Assembly (NCBI GenBank): GCA_947504205.1
Contig: CANNGL010000003.1
Span: 1 to 64,000, forward strand
Length of the DNA: 64,000 nt
DNA from: an uncultured Litoreibacter sp.
GTDB lineage: Bacteria > Pseudomonadota > Alphaproteobacteria > Rhodobacterales > Rhodobacteraceae
Reading direction: 5' to 3'
The translations under genes were made by a program, and so were the position numbers. The notes beneath the pieces were generated by a model that saw only the letters and a program-made list of their open reading frames with translations, did not search any database and was not told the DNA's origin. Each line of letters starts with the position of its first letter. The first letter of the stretch is position 1. Shown piece after piece: positions 45,310-53,882 of this stretch.

Positions 45310-46794
45310 TTAGAGGAAGGCTGTTTCCTCAAAACTCCTCAATTTCCGCGAATGGAGACGCTCCAGAGGCATATCACGCAGACGTTCCATCGCCCGAATT
45401 CCGATCAGAAGATGCCGCGACACCTGCGTTTTATAGAAATCAGAGGCCATGCCGGGCAGCTTCAACTCACCGTGGAGTGGTTTGTCGCTGACACAAAGCA
45501 GCGTTCCGTAAGGCACACGGAACCGAAAGCCATTTGCCGCGATTGTGGCGCTTTCCATATCCAGTGCAATGGCCCTGCTCTGGCTCAAGCGATGTACGGG
45601 CCCGGATTGATCGCGAAGTTCCCAATTGCGGTTGTCGATGGTGGCCACGGTCCCCGTTCGCATGATCCGCTTCAGATCGTAGCCTTCCAACTGGGTGACC
45701 TCTTCTACACCTTGCTCAAGGGCCACCTGTATCTCCGCCAGGGCTGGAACGGGCACCCAGACAGGCAGGTCGTCATCCAGCACGTGGTCTTCTCTCAGAT
45801 AGGCATGTGCCAGAACGAAGTCTCCGAGCGACTGGGAGTTCCTCAGACCAGCACAATGCCCCACCATGATCCAGGCATGCGGGCGCAGCACGGCGATATG
45901 ATCTGTCGCCGTCTTCGCGTTGGACGGCCCCACGCCAATATTGACCAGTGTGATGCCCGAGCCATCAGCGCGTGTCAGATGATAGGTCGGCATCTGCGGC
46001 GTCTTTGTGGTTGTGGGGATTTGCGCCTCGGGATCGCTCAGCACATGGTTTCCCGTGCTCACAAACGCCGTGTAGCCTGACTTGGGATCCGCCAGCATCT
46101 GCCGGGCATAGGCTTCGAATTCCTCGACATAGAACTGATAGTTTGTGAACAGCACATGGTTCTGGAAATGTTGGGGATCCGTCGCCGTGTAATGCGACAG
46201 GCGCGCCAGTGAATAGTCGATCCTTTGCGCCGTGAACTGCGACAAAGGTTGCGACCCGTCCTCGTTGCCTTGGTACGTCCCGTTGACGATATCGTCATTC
46301 GTCGTCGCGAGGTCCGGCACGTCAAAGACGTCCCGCAATGTGAAATCCATCACACCGTCCTGTGGCACAGTCAGGTCGGGTTCGTTCGCCACCGCAAAAT
46401 GAACAGGCATCGGCGTGGTCGAGGCGCCGATCCAAACCCCGGACCCGTGATTTTCGATCAGAAGCTTGATTTGCTGGATCAGGTAATGGCGAAACAGATC
46501 GGGCCGGGTCACAGTCGACGCGTATCGCCCCGGACCTGCAACATGGCCAAAGCTCAAGCGACTATCGACCTGCGCAAATGTCGTCGTCGTCAGGCTGATC
46601 TCCGGATAATAGGCGCGGTAGCGATTTCCCGGTGTTTCACCGCCCAAAGAGGCCGCGAACCGTTCGCACAGGAACTTCGCCGCCACGGCGTAATGTTCGC
46701 GCAGACGGTCAACAGCCGCAGCAGCGTCATGAAAAAGCTCTGGCTCCGGCACTTCAGGGGATACAACAGGGAGGTTTGGGTTAAGGTCAGTCAT
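45310..46794 (-). CDS. amn: AMP nucleosidase
   Basis: A 494-residue enzyme splitting AMP into adenine and ribose 5-phosphate. The N-terminal AMN domain (YYPEISLTTTTFAQVDSRLSFGHVAGPG, quoted by LSFGHVAGPGRYASTVTRP) is followed by the nucleoside-phosphorylase-like catalytic part with NIGVGPSNAKTATDHIAVLRPHAWIMVGHCAGLR (quoted by VGHCAGLR) and LDMESATIAANGFRFRVPYG (quoted by LDMESATIA). It is the second gene of an ade-amn operon with a TGATG overlap, so adenine is both made and deaminated by neighbouring products. Confidence 0.94.
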   Translation of the reverse strand: MTDLNPNLPVVSPEVPEPELFHDAAAAVDRLREHYAVAAKFLCERFAASLGGETPGNRYRAYYPEISLTTTTFAQVDSRLSFGHVAGPGRYASTVTRPDLFRHYLIQQIKLLIENHGSGVWIGASTTPMPVHFAVANEPDLTVPQDGVMDFTLRDVFDVPDLATTNDDIVNGTYQGNEDGSQPLSQFTAQRIDYSLARLSHYTATDPQHFQNHVLFTNYQFYVEEFEAYARQMLADPKSGYTAFVSTGNHVLSDPEAQIPTTTKTPQMPTYHLTRADGSGITLVNIGVGPSNAKTATDHIAVLRPHAWIMVGHCAGLRNSQSLGDFVLAHAYLREDHVLDDDLPVWVPVPALAEIQVALEQGVEEVTQLEGYDLKRIMRTGTVATIDNRNWELRDQSGPVHRLSQSRAIALDMESATIAANGFRFRVPYGTLLCVSDKPLHGELKLPGMASDFYKTQVSRHLLIGIRAMERLRDMPLERLHSRKLRSFEETAFL

Positions 46795-48593
46795 CAGGTC
46801 TCTTCAATCAAATCGGTAAGTTCGAACCGGGTCACATCAACCAGACCCAGATCAGAAATGCGCAACTCCGGTATGACAACCAGAGCCAGCAGCGAATGTT
46901 GCATGTATGCGTTGTTAAGTGTGCAGCCACAGTCTTGCATCGCGGCCACCATCTGATCGGCTTTCGCCGCAACATCGGCCGCCGGCGCGTCAGACATCAA
47001 GCCGGCAATAGGAAGCTCGACCAGTGCAATCTCTTTGCCATCCTTGAAGATGGTGACGCCACCGCCAACCGCACCCAGTCGATTGGCTGCCAGCGCCATA
47101 TTTTCCCGACAGGTTCCCACCACGATCATATGGTGACTGTCATGCGCGACCGTCGAGGCCATCGCCATGTCACCAGTGTATCCGAAACCCTCGACGAGCG
47201 CGTTGACCACGTCGCCCGTCGCGCGATGCCGCTCGACCAGTGCAATCTGACAGACAGGGTTTTCAGGTGAAACAAGACCCTGTTTCACCTGAATTTGCCG
47301 TTTCAATGCCTTGGTCGGCGCTTGGTTCTCGACGACACCTATGATATTTGCGGTGACCTCGCCTGCCCCCTCCGGCGCTGCGATCTCAAAATCCGATGCA
47401 CCCAGCGTCTTGCCCAGCCGTACAGTTTGCCGTGCGTGATCAGGCCAGTTCAGATGTGGACAGTCAGTTGTGATCACACCGGCTTCAGCCACAACCTTGC
47501 CACGCGCGAATACGGTTTCGATTGGCAGGCGTTCCAAATCAGATGTCAGAATGACGTCTGCCCGACGCCCTGGCGCGATCGAACCAAGTTCCCGCTCCAA
47601 CCCGAAATGCGTCGCGGTATTGATTGTGGCCATCTGCAACGCAACGATTGGATCACATCCACATTCAATCGCATGGCGGACAACACGATTCATGTGCCCG
47701 TCATTCACCAATGTCCCCGAATGGCAATCATCGGTGCACAGGATGAAGTTTCGTGGATCCAGTCCTTTTTCCGTCACCGCAGTAATCTGCGTCTCGATAT
47801 CGTACCAAGCAGAGCCAAGCCGCATCATCGACCGCATACCCTGACGCACACGCGCGATCGCATCAGCCTCGCAAGTGCCTTCATGGTCATCCGCTGGACC
47901 ACCTGCGGCATAAGCGTGGAAATCAGGTCCCAGATCGGGCGACGCGTAGTGCCCGCCAACGGTCTTTCCGGCTTTTTGCACCTCCGCGATCTCGGCCAGC
48001 ATCTGCTGGCTGCCGCTCACCACACCCGGAAAATTCATCATCTCCCCCAGCCCGATGATGCCGGGCCAAGTCATGGCCTCGGCCACATCGTCCGGTCCGA
48101 TTTCATAGCCTGTCGTTTCCAGGCCCGGCGCAGACGGTGCACAGCTGGGCATTTGCGTGTAGATCGAAACGGGCTGTAACAGAGCCTCATCATGCATCAA
48201 ACGCACGCCATCCAGTCCCAAGACATTGGCGATTTCATGAGGATCGGTGAACATCGTGGTTGTCCCATGCGGGATAACCGCCGCCGTGAATTCGGCAGGC
48301 GTCAGCATGCCACTTTCAATATGCATATGCCCATCGCACAGGCCAGGAATAAGGTAGCGGCCGCCCGCCTCGATCACCTTGGTAGCGTCCCCGATGCAGT
48401 GGGTGGCGTCCGGCCCGACATAGGCAAAGCGCCCTTCCGAAATAGCCACCTGCCAGCCCTCGAGAACTTCGCGCGTATGAACATTTACCAGCTTGCCGCC
48501 ACGAATCACGGTGTCGGCTGCCGTGCGTCCAGCGGCCACAGCCACAAGGGTCGCCGCGCAATCTGCCCACGATTTAAGAGAGTGTGTTTCCAT
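46794..48593 (-). CDS. ade: Adenine deaminase
   Basis: A 599-residue amidohydrolase-superfamily enzyme turning adenine into hypoxanthine. Metal-site motifs are GLCDGHMHIESGMLTP (HxH, about residues 90-95), TTMFTDPHEIAN, and FILCTDDCHSGTLV with the DD pair in the centre. It carries the N-terminal composite domain with ADTVIRGGKLVNVHTRE. The ribosome site at its ATG (48593) is weak. It sits upstream of amn with a one-base overlap. Confidence 0.94.
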   Translation of the reverse strand: METHSLKSWADCAATLVAVAAGRTAADTVIRGGKLVNVHTREVLEGWQVAISEGRFAYVGPDATHCIGDATKVIEAGGRYLIPGLCDGHMHIESGMLTPAEFTAAVIPHGTTTMFTDPHEIANVLGLDGVRLMHDEALLQPVSIYTQMPSCAPSAPGLETTGYEIGPDDVAEAMTWPGIIGLGEMMNFPGVVSGSQQMLAEIAEVQKAGKTVGGHYASPDLGPDFHAYAAGGPADDHEGTCEADAIARVRQGMRSMMRLGSAWYDIETQITAVTEKGLDPRNFILCTDDCHSGTLVNDGHMNRVVRHAIECGCDPIVALQMATINTATHFGLERELGSIAPGRRADVILTSDLERLPIETVFARGKVVAEAGVITTDCPHLNWPDHARQTVRLGKTLGASDFEIAAPEGAGEVTANIIGVVENQAPTKALKRQIQVKQGLVSPENPVCQIALVERHRATGDVVNALVEGFGYTGDMAMASTVAHDSHHMIVVGTCRENMALAANRLGAVGGGVTIFKDGKEIALVELPIAGLMSDAPAADVAAKADQMVAAMQDCGCTLNNAYMQHSLLALVVIPELRISDLGLVDVTRFELTDLIEET

Positions 48594-48705
48594 GAGGCAA
48601 AATGAACTACCTCGCAGGTGGCTTCAAGATATAAGTGGCCGGATTGTCGGAACTCACGCAAGCTTTCGCGCGTTTGCTCAGGTTAACCAGATCGGGAACG
48701 CCGAA

Positions 48706-49686
48706 ATGTCTCAACCCAGCGCTTTGATATATGTCAGCGACGATCAGCCAGGCATTCGTCGGCAGAAACGCGGGCGCGGCTGGAGCTACGTCGCACCCGA
48801 TGGCACGCGAATCGCGGATAAGGCACAGCGCTTTCGCATCAACGCGCTTGCGATCCCGCCGGCCTATGAAGACGTCTGGATCTGTCCGAACTCAAACGGC
48901 CATCTGCAGGCAACCGGCCGCGATGCACGGCGGCGCAAGCAATACCGCTATCACGCGGAATGGTCGGCTTACCGTGCCCGCAAGAAATTTGATGATCTGG
49001 CGAAATTTGGCGAGGCCCTGCCACGCATTCGCCGTGCAATCCGTGCCGATCTCAATCTCGACGCAGGTGATCAGGCCTTCGCCATTGCGGCGGTGTTAAC
49101 CCTAATGGACCGGTTGTCGTTGCGCATCGGTACGTCAGAATACGCCAAGGAAAACAAGACCTTCGGTGCAACCACCCTACGCAGTCGTCACCTGAACCTG
49201 ACCGATGCAGGGCTGGAGTTCAACTTTGCAGCCAAGGGCGGCAAGAAAGTCCGCAAACTGTTGAGGGACTCACGTCTGCACAAGATTTTTGACCGCCTCG
49301 ATGACCTTCCCGGCGCAACTCTGATTTCGTGGATGGACGGTGACACCCCGCGTTCAGTGACATCAGATCAGGTCAACGCGCGCCTCGACGACCTGACACA
49401 AGGCGCGGGCTTTACCGCCAAGACCTTCCGCACATGGAACGGATCGGTCGCGGCACTTGATGTGGCAATGTCGGATGACGCTGTGACAATCAAAGAGATG
49501 TCCGAGGCCGCCTCAGAGCGCCTGCACAACACGCCGACAATCGCCCGGACCAGTTATATTCATCCTGACATCATCGCCCTTGCCGGGACCTCCAGCACAG
49601 ATCGCCAGTCTCTGACTAAAAATCTGCCAGAAATCACCGAGCTCCGAATTCCCGAACGGGCCCTGTTGTCGCTTCTGAACAAGTGA
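48706..49686 (+). CDS. DNA topoisomerase IB (poxvirus-type)
   Basis: A 326-residue tyrosine recombinase-fold topoisomerase that relaxes supercoils through a 3'-phosphotyrosine. Seen are the N-terminal YVSDDQPGIRRQKRGRGWSYV, the catalytic basic cluster region TTLRSRHLNL and TFRTWNGS, and the active Tyr in ARTSYIHPDIIAL (about residue 284). The alphaproteobacterial members are close in size to the vaccinia enzyme. ATG 48706 is preferred; an in-frame extension to 48493 overlaps the divergent ade start. Confidence 0.9.
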   Translation: MSQPSALIYVSDDQPGIRRQKRGRGWSYVAPDGTRIADKAQRFRINALAIPPAYEDVWICPNSNGHLQATGRDARRRKQYRYHAEWSAYRARKKFDDLAKFGEALPRIRRAIRADLNLDAGDQAFAIAAVLTLMDRLSLRIGTSEYAKENKTFGATTLRSRHLNLTDAGLEFNFAAKGGKKVRKLLRDSRLHKIFDRLDDLPGATLISWMDGDTPRSVTSDQVNARLDDLTQGAGFTAKTFRTWNGSVAALDVAMSDDAVTIKEMSEAASERLHNTPTIARTSYIHPDIIALAGTSSTDRQSLTKNLPEITELRIPERALLSLLNK

Positions 49687-49764
49687 ATCCCTCTGCAAAT
49701 GTCGCAATTCTACTAGGCAAATCATGTTGAACCGGGCTTACTTGGCCTCAACACGGAGGGTGCC

Positions 49765-50514
49765 ATGGACGGATCACGAAACAACATCGAACACTGGGAA
49801 GAACGCGTCGATCTGGCGGCGGCATTTCGATGGACGGCGCGGCTCAATATGCATGAAGGCGTGTCGAACCACTTTTCGTTATCCGTAAACGATGACGGCA
49901 CCAAATTCCTGATGAACCCCAACCAGGTGCATTTCACCCGCGTCAAAGCCTCCGACATGCTGCTGATCGATGCGAATGATCCGACTACCTTGGAAGGGCC
50001 AAACGCCCCTGATCCAACAGCATGGGGCCTGCATGGCGGTCTGCATCGCCATTGCCCCCATGCCCGGTGTGCCATGCATGTGCACTCCGTTCACGCCACG
50101 GTGTTGGCCTGCTTGGAAGACTCTATTCTGCCTCCACTCGATCAAAACGCCGCGATGTTCTACGATCGTCAGGTGGTTGATGACAGTTATGGTGGGCTGG
50201 CTTTCGAAGAAGAAGGAGAGCGCTGCGCGCAGCTTTTCGATAACCCCAAGAAAAAGGTCATGATCATGGGCAATCACGGCATCATGGTCATTGGCGACAC
50301 CGTGGCCGAGACCTTCAACCGTATGTATTTCTTCGAACGCGCAGCAGAGGTCTATGTGAATGCTCTGCAAACCGGGCGCCCCTTGCGCATCCTGCCTGAC
50401 GAGATCGCCGCCAAGACCGCCGACGAAATCGAGAATTATCCTGAACAGGACATCCGTCACCTCGCCGAGCTGAAAGCGATTCTCGACGAAGAAGGCTCGG
50501 ACTATGGCGGCTGA
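49765..50514 (+). CDS. Class II aldolase/adducin family protein
   Basis: A 249-residue zinc aldolase-family protein. The metal-site His come from HGGLHRHCPHARCAMHVHSVHATVLACL (quoted by HVHSVHATVLACL, about residues 105-117) and GNHGIMVIGDTVAETFNRMYFFE (quoted by GNHGIMVIGDTVAE). It resembles fuculose-phosphate aldolase but catalytic role here is unclear, as family members also act as decarboxylases or dehydratases. It overlaps the first hydroxylase gene by 11 bases and leads a six-gene run. Confidence 0.88.
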   Translation: MDGSRNNIEHWEERVDLAAAFRWTARLNMHEGVSNHFSLSVNDDGTKFLMNPNQVHFTRVKASDMLLIDANDPTTLEGPNAPDPTAWGLHGGLHRHCPHARCAMHVHSVHATVLACLEDSILPPLDQNAAMFYDRQVVDDSYGGLAFEEEGERCAQLFDNPKKKVMIMGNHGIMVIGDTVAETFNRMYFFERAAEVYVNALQTGRPLRILPDEIAAKTADEIENYPEQDIRHLAELKAILDEEGSDYGG

Positions 50515-51496
50515 GATCGGGCCAGAGCACAGCAGTCGGGAGTGGAACTATCACCCCGATCTGCCGCTCGACGATCGCTCTGTCTTTCAATGGCCGCCGT
50601 CACCGCGATACCTTGCCACGTGGATCGCTCAAAACTGGCTGACCCTGTCAGAGCGCGTGATCATGGCACTTCTCGCCATCGCGCTCTACCTTTTCGCCTA
50701 TCCATCGCTGGAATCCGCGCAGACGCTCGCCTTCGGCTGGGTTTTTCAGGTCTGGCTGGTCAACATGGCGCTGATGATCGTCGTTGCGGGCGGATTGCAT
50801 TGGTATTTCTATCTGCGCGGCCATCAGGGACAGCGGTTGAAGTTTGATCGCCGCCCACAGGCCAAAGGCAATGCGCTTTGGAATTTCTCCGATCAGGTGA
50901 AAGACAACATGTTCTGGTCCCTGGGCTCAGGGATCGCCCAACTCACCGCATTTCAAGTGCTGATCATGTGGGCCATGGCCAACGGCTACGCACCTACAAT
51001 CACGCCTGCACAAAATCCGGTCTGGTTCGTGCTTGCCCTGATCTTGCTGCCGATCTGGTCAGCCTTCCACTTCTATTGGGTTCATCGCCTGTTACACGTT
51101 CCGTTCCTCTACAAACGGGTGCACGCATTGCACCATCGAAACGTCAATATTGGCCCCTGGTCCGGCCTATCGATGCATCCGGTCGAACACTTGCTCTATC
51201 ATTCAATGCTTCTGATCCACTTCATTGTGCCACTGCATCCAATTCATCTGATCATGGGTGTGATCTACAACGGCCCCGGTGCCGCGATGACGCATGCCGG
51301 CTATGAAGACCTTCTGGTCAAAGACAAACGCCGCCTCGCGCTTGGCACCTTCTATCATCAGCTGCATCACCGCTATTACGAATGCAATTACGGCAATCAA
51401 GAAATGCCTTGGGACCGTTGGTTCGGCACGTTCCATGATGGCTCGGAAACCGCCACATCGGACACACGAGCCCGCAAGAAAAAGATGCACGCATGA
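50504..51496 (+). CDS. Fatty-acid hydroxylase superfamily (sterol desaturase) protein, first copy
   Basis: A 330-residue membrane di-iron protein. After several transmembrane helices the His clusters are HFYWVHRLLHVPFLYKRVHALHHRN (quoted by HRLLH and HALHHRN, about residues 202-226), SMHPVEHLLYH and YHQLHHRYYECNYG. These match the sterol desaturase/fatty acid hydroxylase superfamily. The next gene is a paralogue, joined by an ATGA overlap. The substrate is not known; bacteria without sterols use such enzymes on carotenoids, fatty acids or other lipids. Confidence 0.88.
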   Translation: MAAEIGPEHSSREWNYHPDLPLDDRSVFQWPPSPRYLATWIAQNWLTLSERVIMALLAIALYLFAYPSLESAQTLAFGWVFQVWLVNMALMIVVAGGLHWYFYLRGHQGQRLKFDRRPQAKGNALWNFSDQVKDNMFWSLGSGIAQLTAFQVLIMWAMANGYAPTITPAQNPVWFVLALILLPIWSAFHFYWVHRLLHVPFLYKRVHALHHRNVNIGPWSGLSMHPVEHLLYHSMLLIHFIVPLHPIHLIMGVIYNGPGAAMTHAGYEDLLVKDKRRLALGTFYHQLHHRYYECNYGNQEMPWDRWFGTFHDGSETATSDTRARKKKMHA

Positions 51497-52449
51497 GCGA
51501 ATGGAACCACATACCTGAGGTGCCAATCCGCGTCTCTCCCCTTTGGCAATGGCCACCCAAACCGGGTGCAACGTTCCGCTGGTACTTCGACAGCTGGTTC
51601 TTTTTGACCGTCAATATGGCGATCTGCGGCCTGGCCTTCCTGTCCTACGCCTGGTTCTCCCCCAGCTTGGAAAGCGCGGCCACACCCGGCCTCTGGATCG
51701 CTGGCATTTGGCTGAGAAATGCAATCATCGTCGCCACACTCGCCGGGACGCTTCACCTTTGGTTCCACAAATACAGTGGCCAGGGCACGGACCTGAAATA
51801 CGATCCTCGCCCGTTTCCGCGCCAGGGCCGCATGTTCACGTTGAACAGCCAACTCCTCGACAACATGATCTGGACCATCGGCTCCGGCGTGACGATCTGG
51901 TCTGCGCTCGAGGCGCTGCTCTGGTGGTCCATGGCCAATGGCTATGCTGCCGTCATCACCTTCGACACCAACGCCATCTGGTTTGTCGCTATCTTCTTCC
52001 TGATCCCTGTCTGGGAAAGCTTCTATTTCTACTGGATGCACCGCTTCCTGCACACCAACGCAATGTACCGTTTTCACGCCCTACATCACCGCAATACAGA
52101 CATTGGGCCTTGGTCAGGTCTGTCGATGCACCCGGTGGAACATGCCTTCTATTTTGGCTCGGTTCTGATTCATTTTGCCATCGCCTCCCACCCCGTCCAC
52201 ATCATATTCCACCTGATGTTTTACGGGCTTCTTGCCATCACAACCCACACCGGCTTCGAGGGGGTTCTGTTCCGCAACAAAAAGCGTTTGCATTTGGGCA
52301 ATTTCCATCACCAAATCCACCATCGTTACTTCGAATGTAACTATGGAAATCTGGACGTGCCTTGGGACATCCTGTTCGGCAGTTGGCACGACGGAACCGA
52401 GGACGGGAAAACCGCAATGAAAGAGCGGCTGCGCAATAGGAAACGCTAG
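51493..52449 (+). CDS. Fatty-acid hydroxylase superfamily (sterol desaturase) protein, second copy
   Basis: A 318-residue paralogue of the gene before it, with the same His clusters: YWMHRFLHTNAMYRFHALHHRN (quoted in part), SMHPVEHAFYFGS and HHQIHHRYFECNYG. The shared WNHIP/WNYHPDLP start and IGPWSGLSMHPVEH core show a tandem duplication. Its stop is followed directly by the acyl-CoA dehydrogenase ATG. Membrane location and di-iron chemistry follow from the family; substrate unknown. Confidence 0.88.
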   Translation: MSEWNHIPEVPIRVSPLWQWPPKPGATFRWYFDSWFFLTVNMAICGLAFLSYAWFSPSLESAATPGLWIAGIWLRNAIIVATLAGTLHLWFHKYSGQGTDLKYDPRPFPRQGRMFTLNSQLLDNMIWTIGSGVTIWSALEALLWWSMANGYAAVITFDTNAIWFVAIFFLIPVWESFYFYWMHRFLHTNAMYRFHALHHRNTDIGPWSGLSMHPVEHAFYFGSVLIHFAIASHPVHIIFHLMFYGLLAITTHTGFEGVLFRNKKRLHLGNFHHQIHHRYFECNYGNLDVPWDILFGSWHDGTEDGKTAMKERLRNRKR

Positions 52450-53610
52450 ATGATCTACGGGCAGACAGACGAACAATTGATGATCGCGGACACCGTCCGC
52501 CAGTTCGTTGAAAAGGAAATTTACCCGCATGAAGAACTGGTGGAGCGCTCCGGCCACGTCCCGCAAGAGATCGCAGACGAAATCAAGCGCAAGACAATCG
52601 AGCTGGGTTTCTACGCATGCAATTTTCCCGAAAGCGTTGGGTGCGCCGGCCTGAACCACGTGGAGTTTGCGCTGGTTGAGCGTGAACTCGGGCGTGGTTC
52701 CATGGCACTGAACCATTTCTTCGGCCGTCCGCAAAATATCCTGATGGCTTGCCAGGGCGAGCAGATAGAACGGTATCTGATGCCCGCGGTGCGCGGAGAG
52801 CGAATGGACGCCCTCGCAATGACCGAACCCGGCGCGGGCTCTGACATTCGAGGAATGAAATGTGCTGCGGTACGTGATGGCGGGGATTGGGTCGTCAACG
52901 GCACCAAACACTTTATCTCCGGCGCAGATCATGCCGACTTTCTGATTGTCTTCATCGCGACGGGTGAAGACGACACACCAAAGGGGCCCAAGAAGCGCAT
53001 TACGGCCTTTCTTGTGGATCGGGGGACACCGGGCTTTACCATCCGCGACGGTTACAAATCCGTCAGCCACCGCGGCTACAAGAACATGATCCTCGATTTT
53101 GATGAGTGCCGCTTGCCCGATACCCAGGTGTTGGGCGAAGTCGATGGAGGTTTCGAGGTCATGAACACATGGCTCTACGCCACCCGGATTACGGTTGCCG
53201 CGATGTCAGTCGGCCGTGCACGCAGGGTCTTTGACTTTGCCTTGGATTACGCTGCCCAACGCGAACAATTTGGTCAGAAGATTGGCAAATTTCAGGGCAT
53301 CAGCTTTCAAATCGCGGATATGATTACCGAGATTGATGCGGCCGATCTCTTGACCCTTGCTGCCGCTGATCGGCTCGACAAGGAACTTCCCGCGAACCGC
53401 GAAATCGCATCGGCCAAACTCTACGCCTCCGAGATGCTGGCGCGCGTCACCGATACGGCCATCCAGATTCACGGAGGTATGGGCTTGATGGATGACTACC
53501 CGCTGGAACGGTTCTGGCGCGACGCGCGCGTCGAGCGTATTTGGGACGGCACATCCGAAATACAACGCCACATCATAAGCCGCGAACTGCTGCGCGCGCT
53601 TGGCGCGTGA
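52450..53610 (+). CDS. Acyl-CoA dehydrogenase
   Basis: A 386-residue flavin-dependent dehydrogenase introducing a 2,3 double bond in an acyl-CoA. The FAD/substrate region DALAMTEPGAGSDIRGMK (residues about 118-135) and the C-terminal WRDARVERIWDGTSEIQRHI (quoted in part) are typical; the catalytic base is not certain from sequence. The start abuts the previous stop codon. With the downstream CoA ligase and CaiD-like hydratase it would give activation, dehydrogenation and hydration of one substrate. Confidence 0.9.
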   Translation: MIYGQTDEQLMIADTVRQFVEKEIYPHEELVERSGHVPQEIADEIKRKTIELGFYACNFPESVGCAGLNHVEFALVERELGRGSMALNHFFGRPQNILMACQGEQIERYLMPAVRGERMDALAMTEPGAGSDIRGMKCAAVRDGGDWVVNGTKHFISGADHADFLIVFIATGEDDTPKGPKKRITAFLVDRGTPGFTIRDGYKSVSHRGYKNMILDFDECRLPDTQVLGEVDGGFEVMNTWLYATRITVAAMSVGRARRVFDFALDYAAQREQFGQKIGKFQGISFQIADMITEIDAADLLTLAAADRLDKELPANREIASAKLYASEMLARVTDTAIQIHGGMGLMDDYPLERFWRDARVERIWDGTSEIQRHIISRELLRALGA

Positions 53611-53650
53611 GGCTCAACTTGTCGGATGATGTGCGAAAGACCAGATTTAA

Positions 53651-53684
53651 TGCCTCCGGCGGGGATACTTGTGAACATGGGAAG
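53651..53684 (-). repeat. Dispersed repeat copy B
   Basis: On the minus strand it reads CTTCCCATGTTCACAAG and TATCCCCGCCGGAGGCA. It faces copy C in the same 272-base gap between the acyl-CoA dehydrogenase and the CoA ligase, giving an inverted pair. No coding sequence is convincing in this gap. Confidence 0.7.
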
Positions 53685-53820
53685 CGATAAAGTGTCTCAG
53701 AATAGAGGTCCGGCGCCCCAGCATGCGAAACACGATGAGGCGCCTTCCCACGTTACGGCCATCGGCGTCCCCGCCTGTACCGCTCCTACTAGATCACGCG
53801 TCAACCTTAACAGCCCGTTA

Positions 53821-53853
53821 CTTCCCATGTTTCTAAATATCCCCGCCGGAGGC
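53821..53853 (+). repeat. Dispersed repeat copy C
   Basis: Reads CTTCCCATGTTTCTAAAT and ATCCCCGCCGGAGGC. It ends about 30 bases before the CoA ligase start. Oriented opposite to copy B. Confidence 0.7.
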
Positions 53854-53882
53854 TCCGCACCTCTGCCCCATATTGGACCGTC

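Noticed and set aside
47295-48179. A 294-codon open frame antisense to adenine deaminase
   Set aside because: The ade motifs are intact on the minus strand and the other frame has no recognisable domain.
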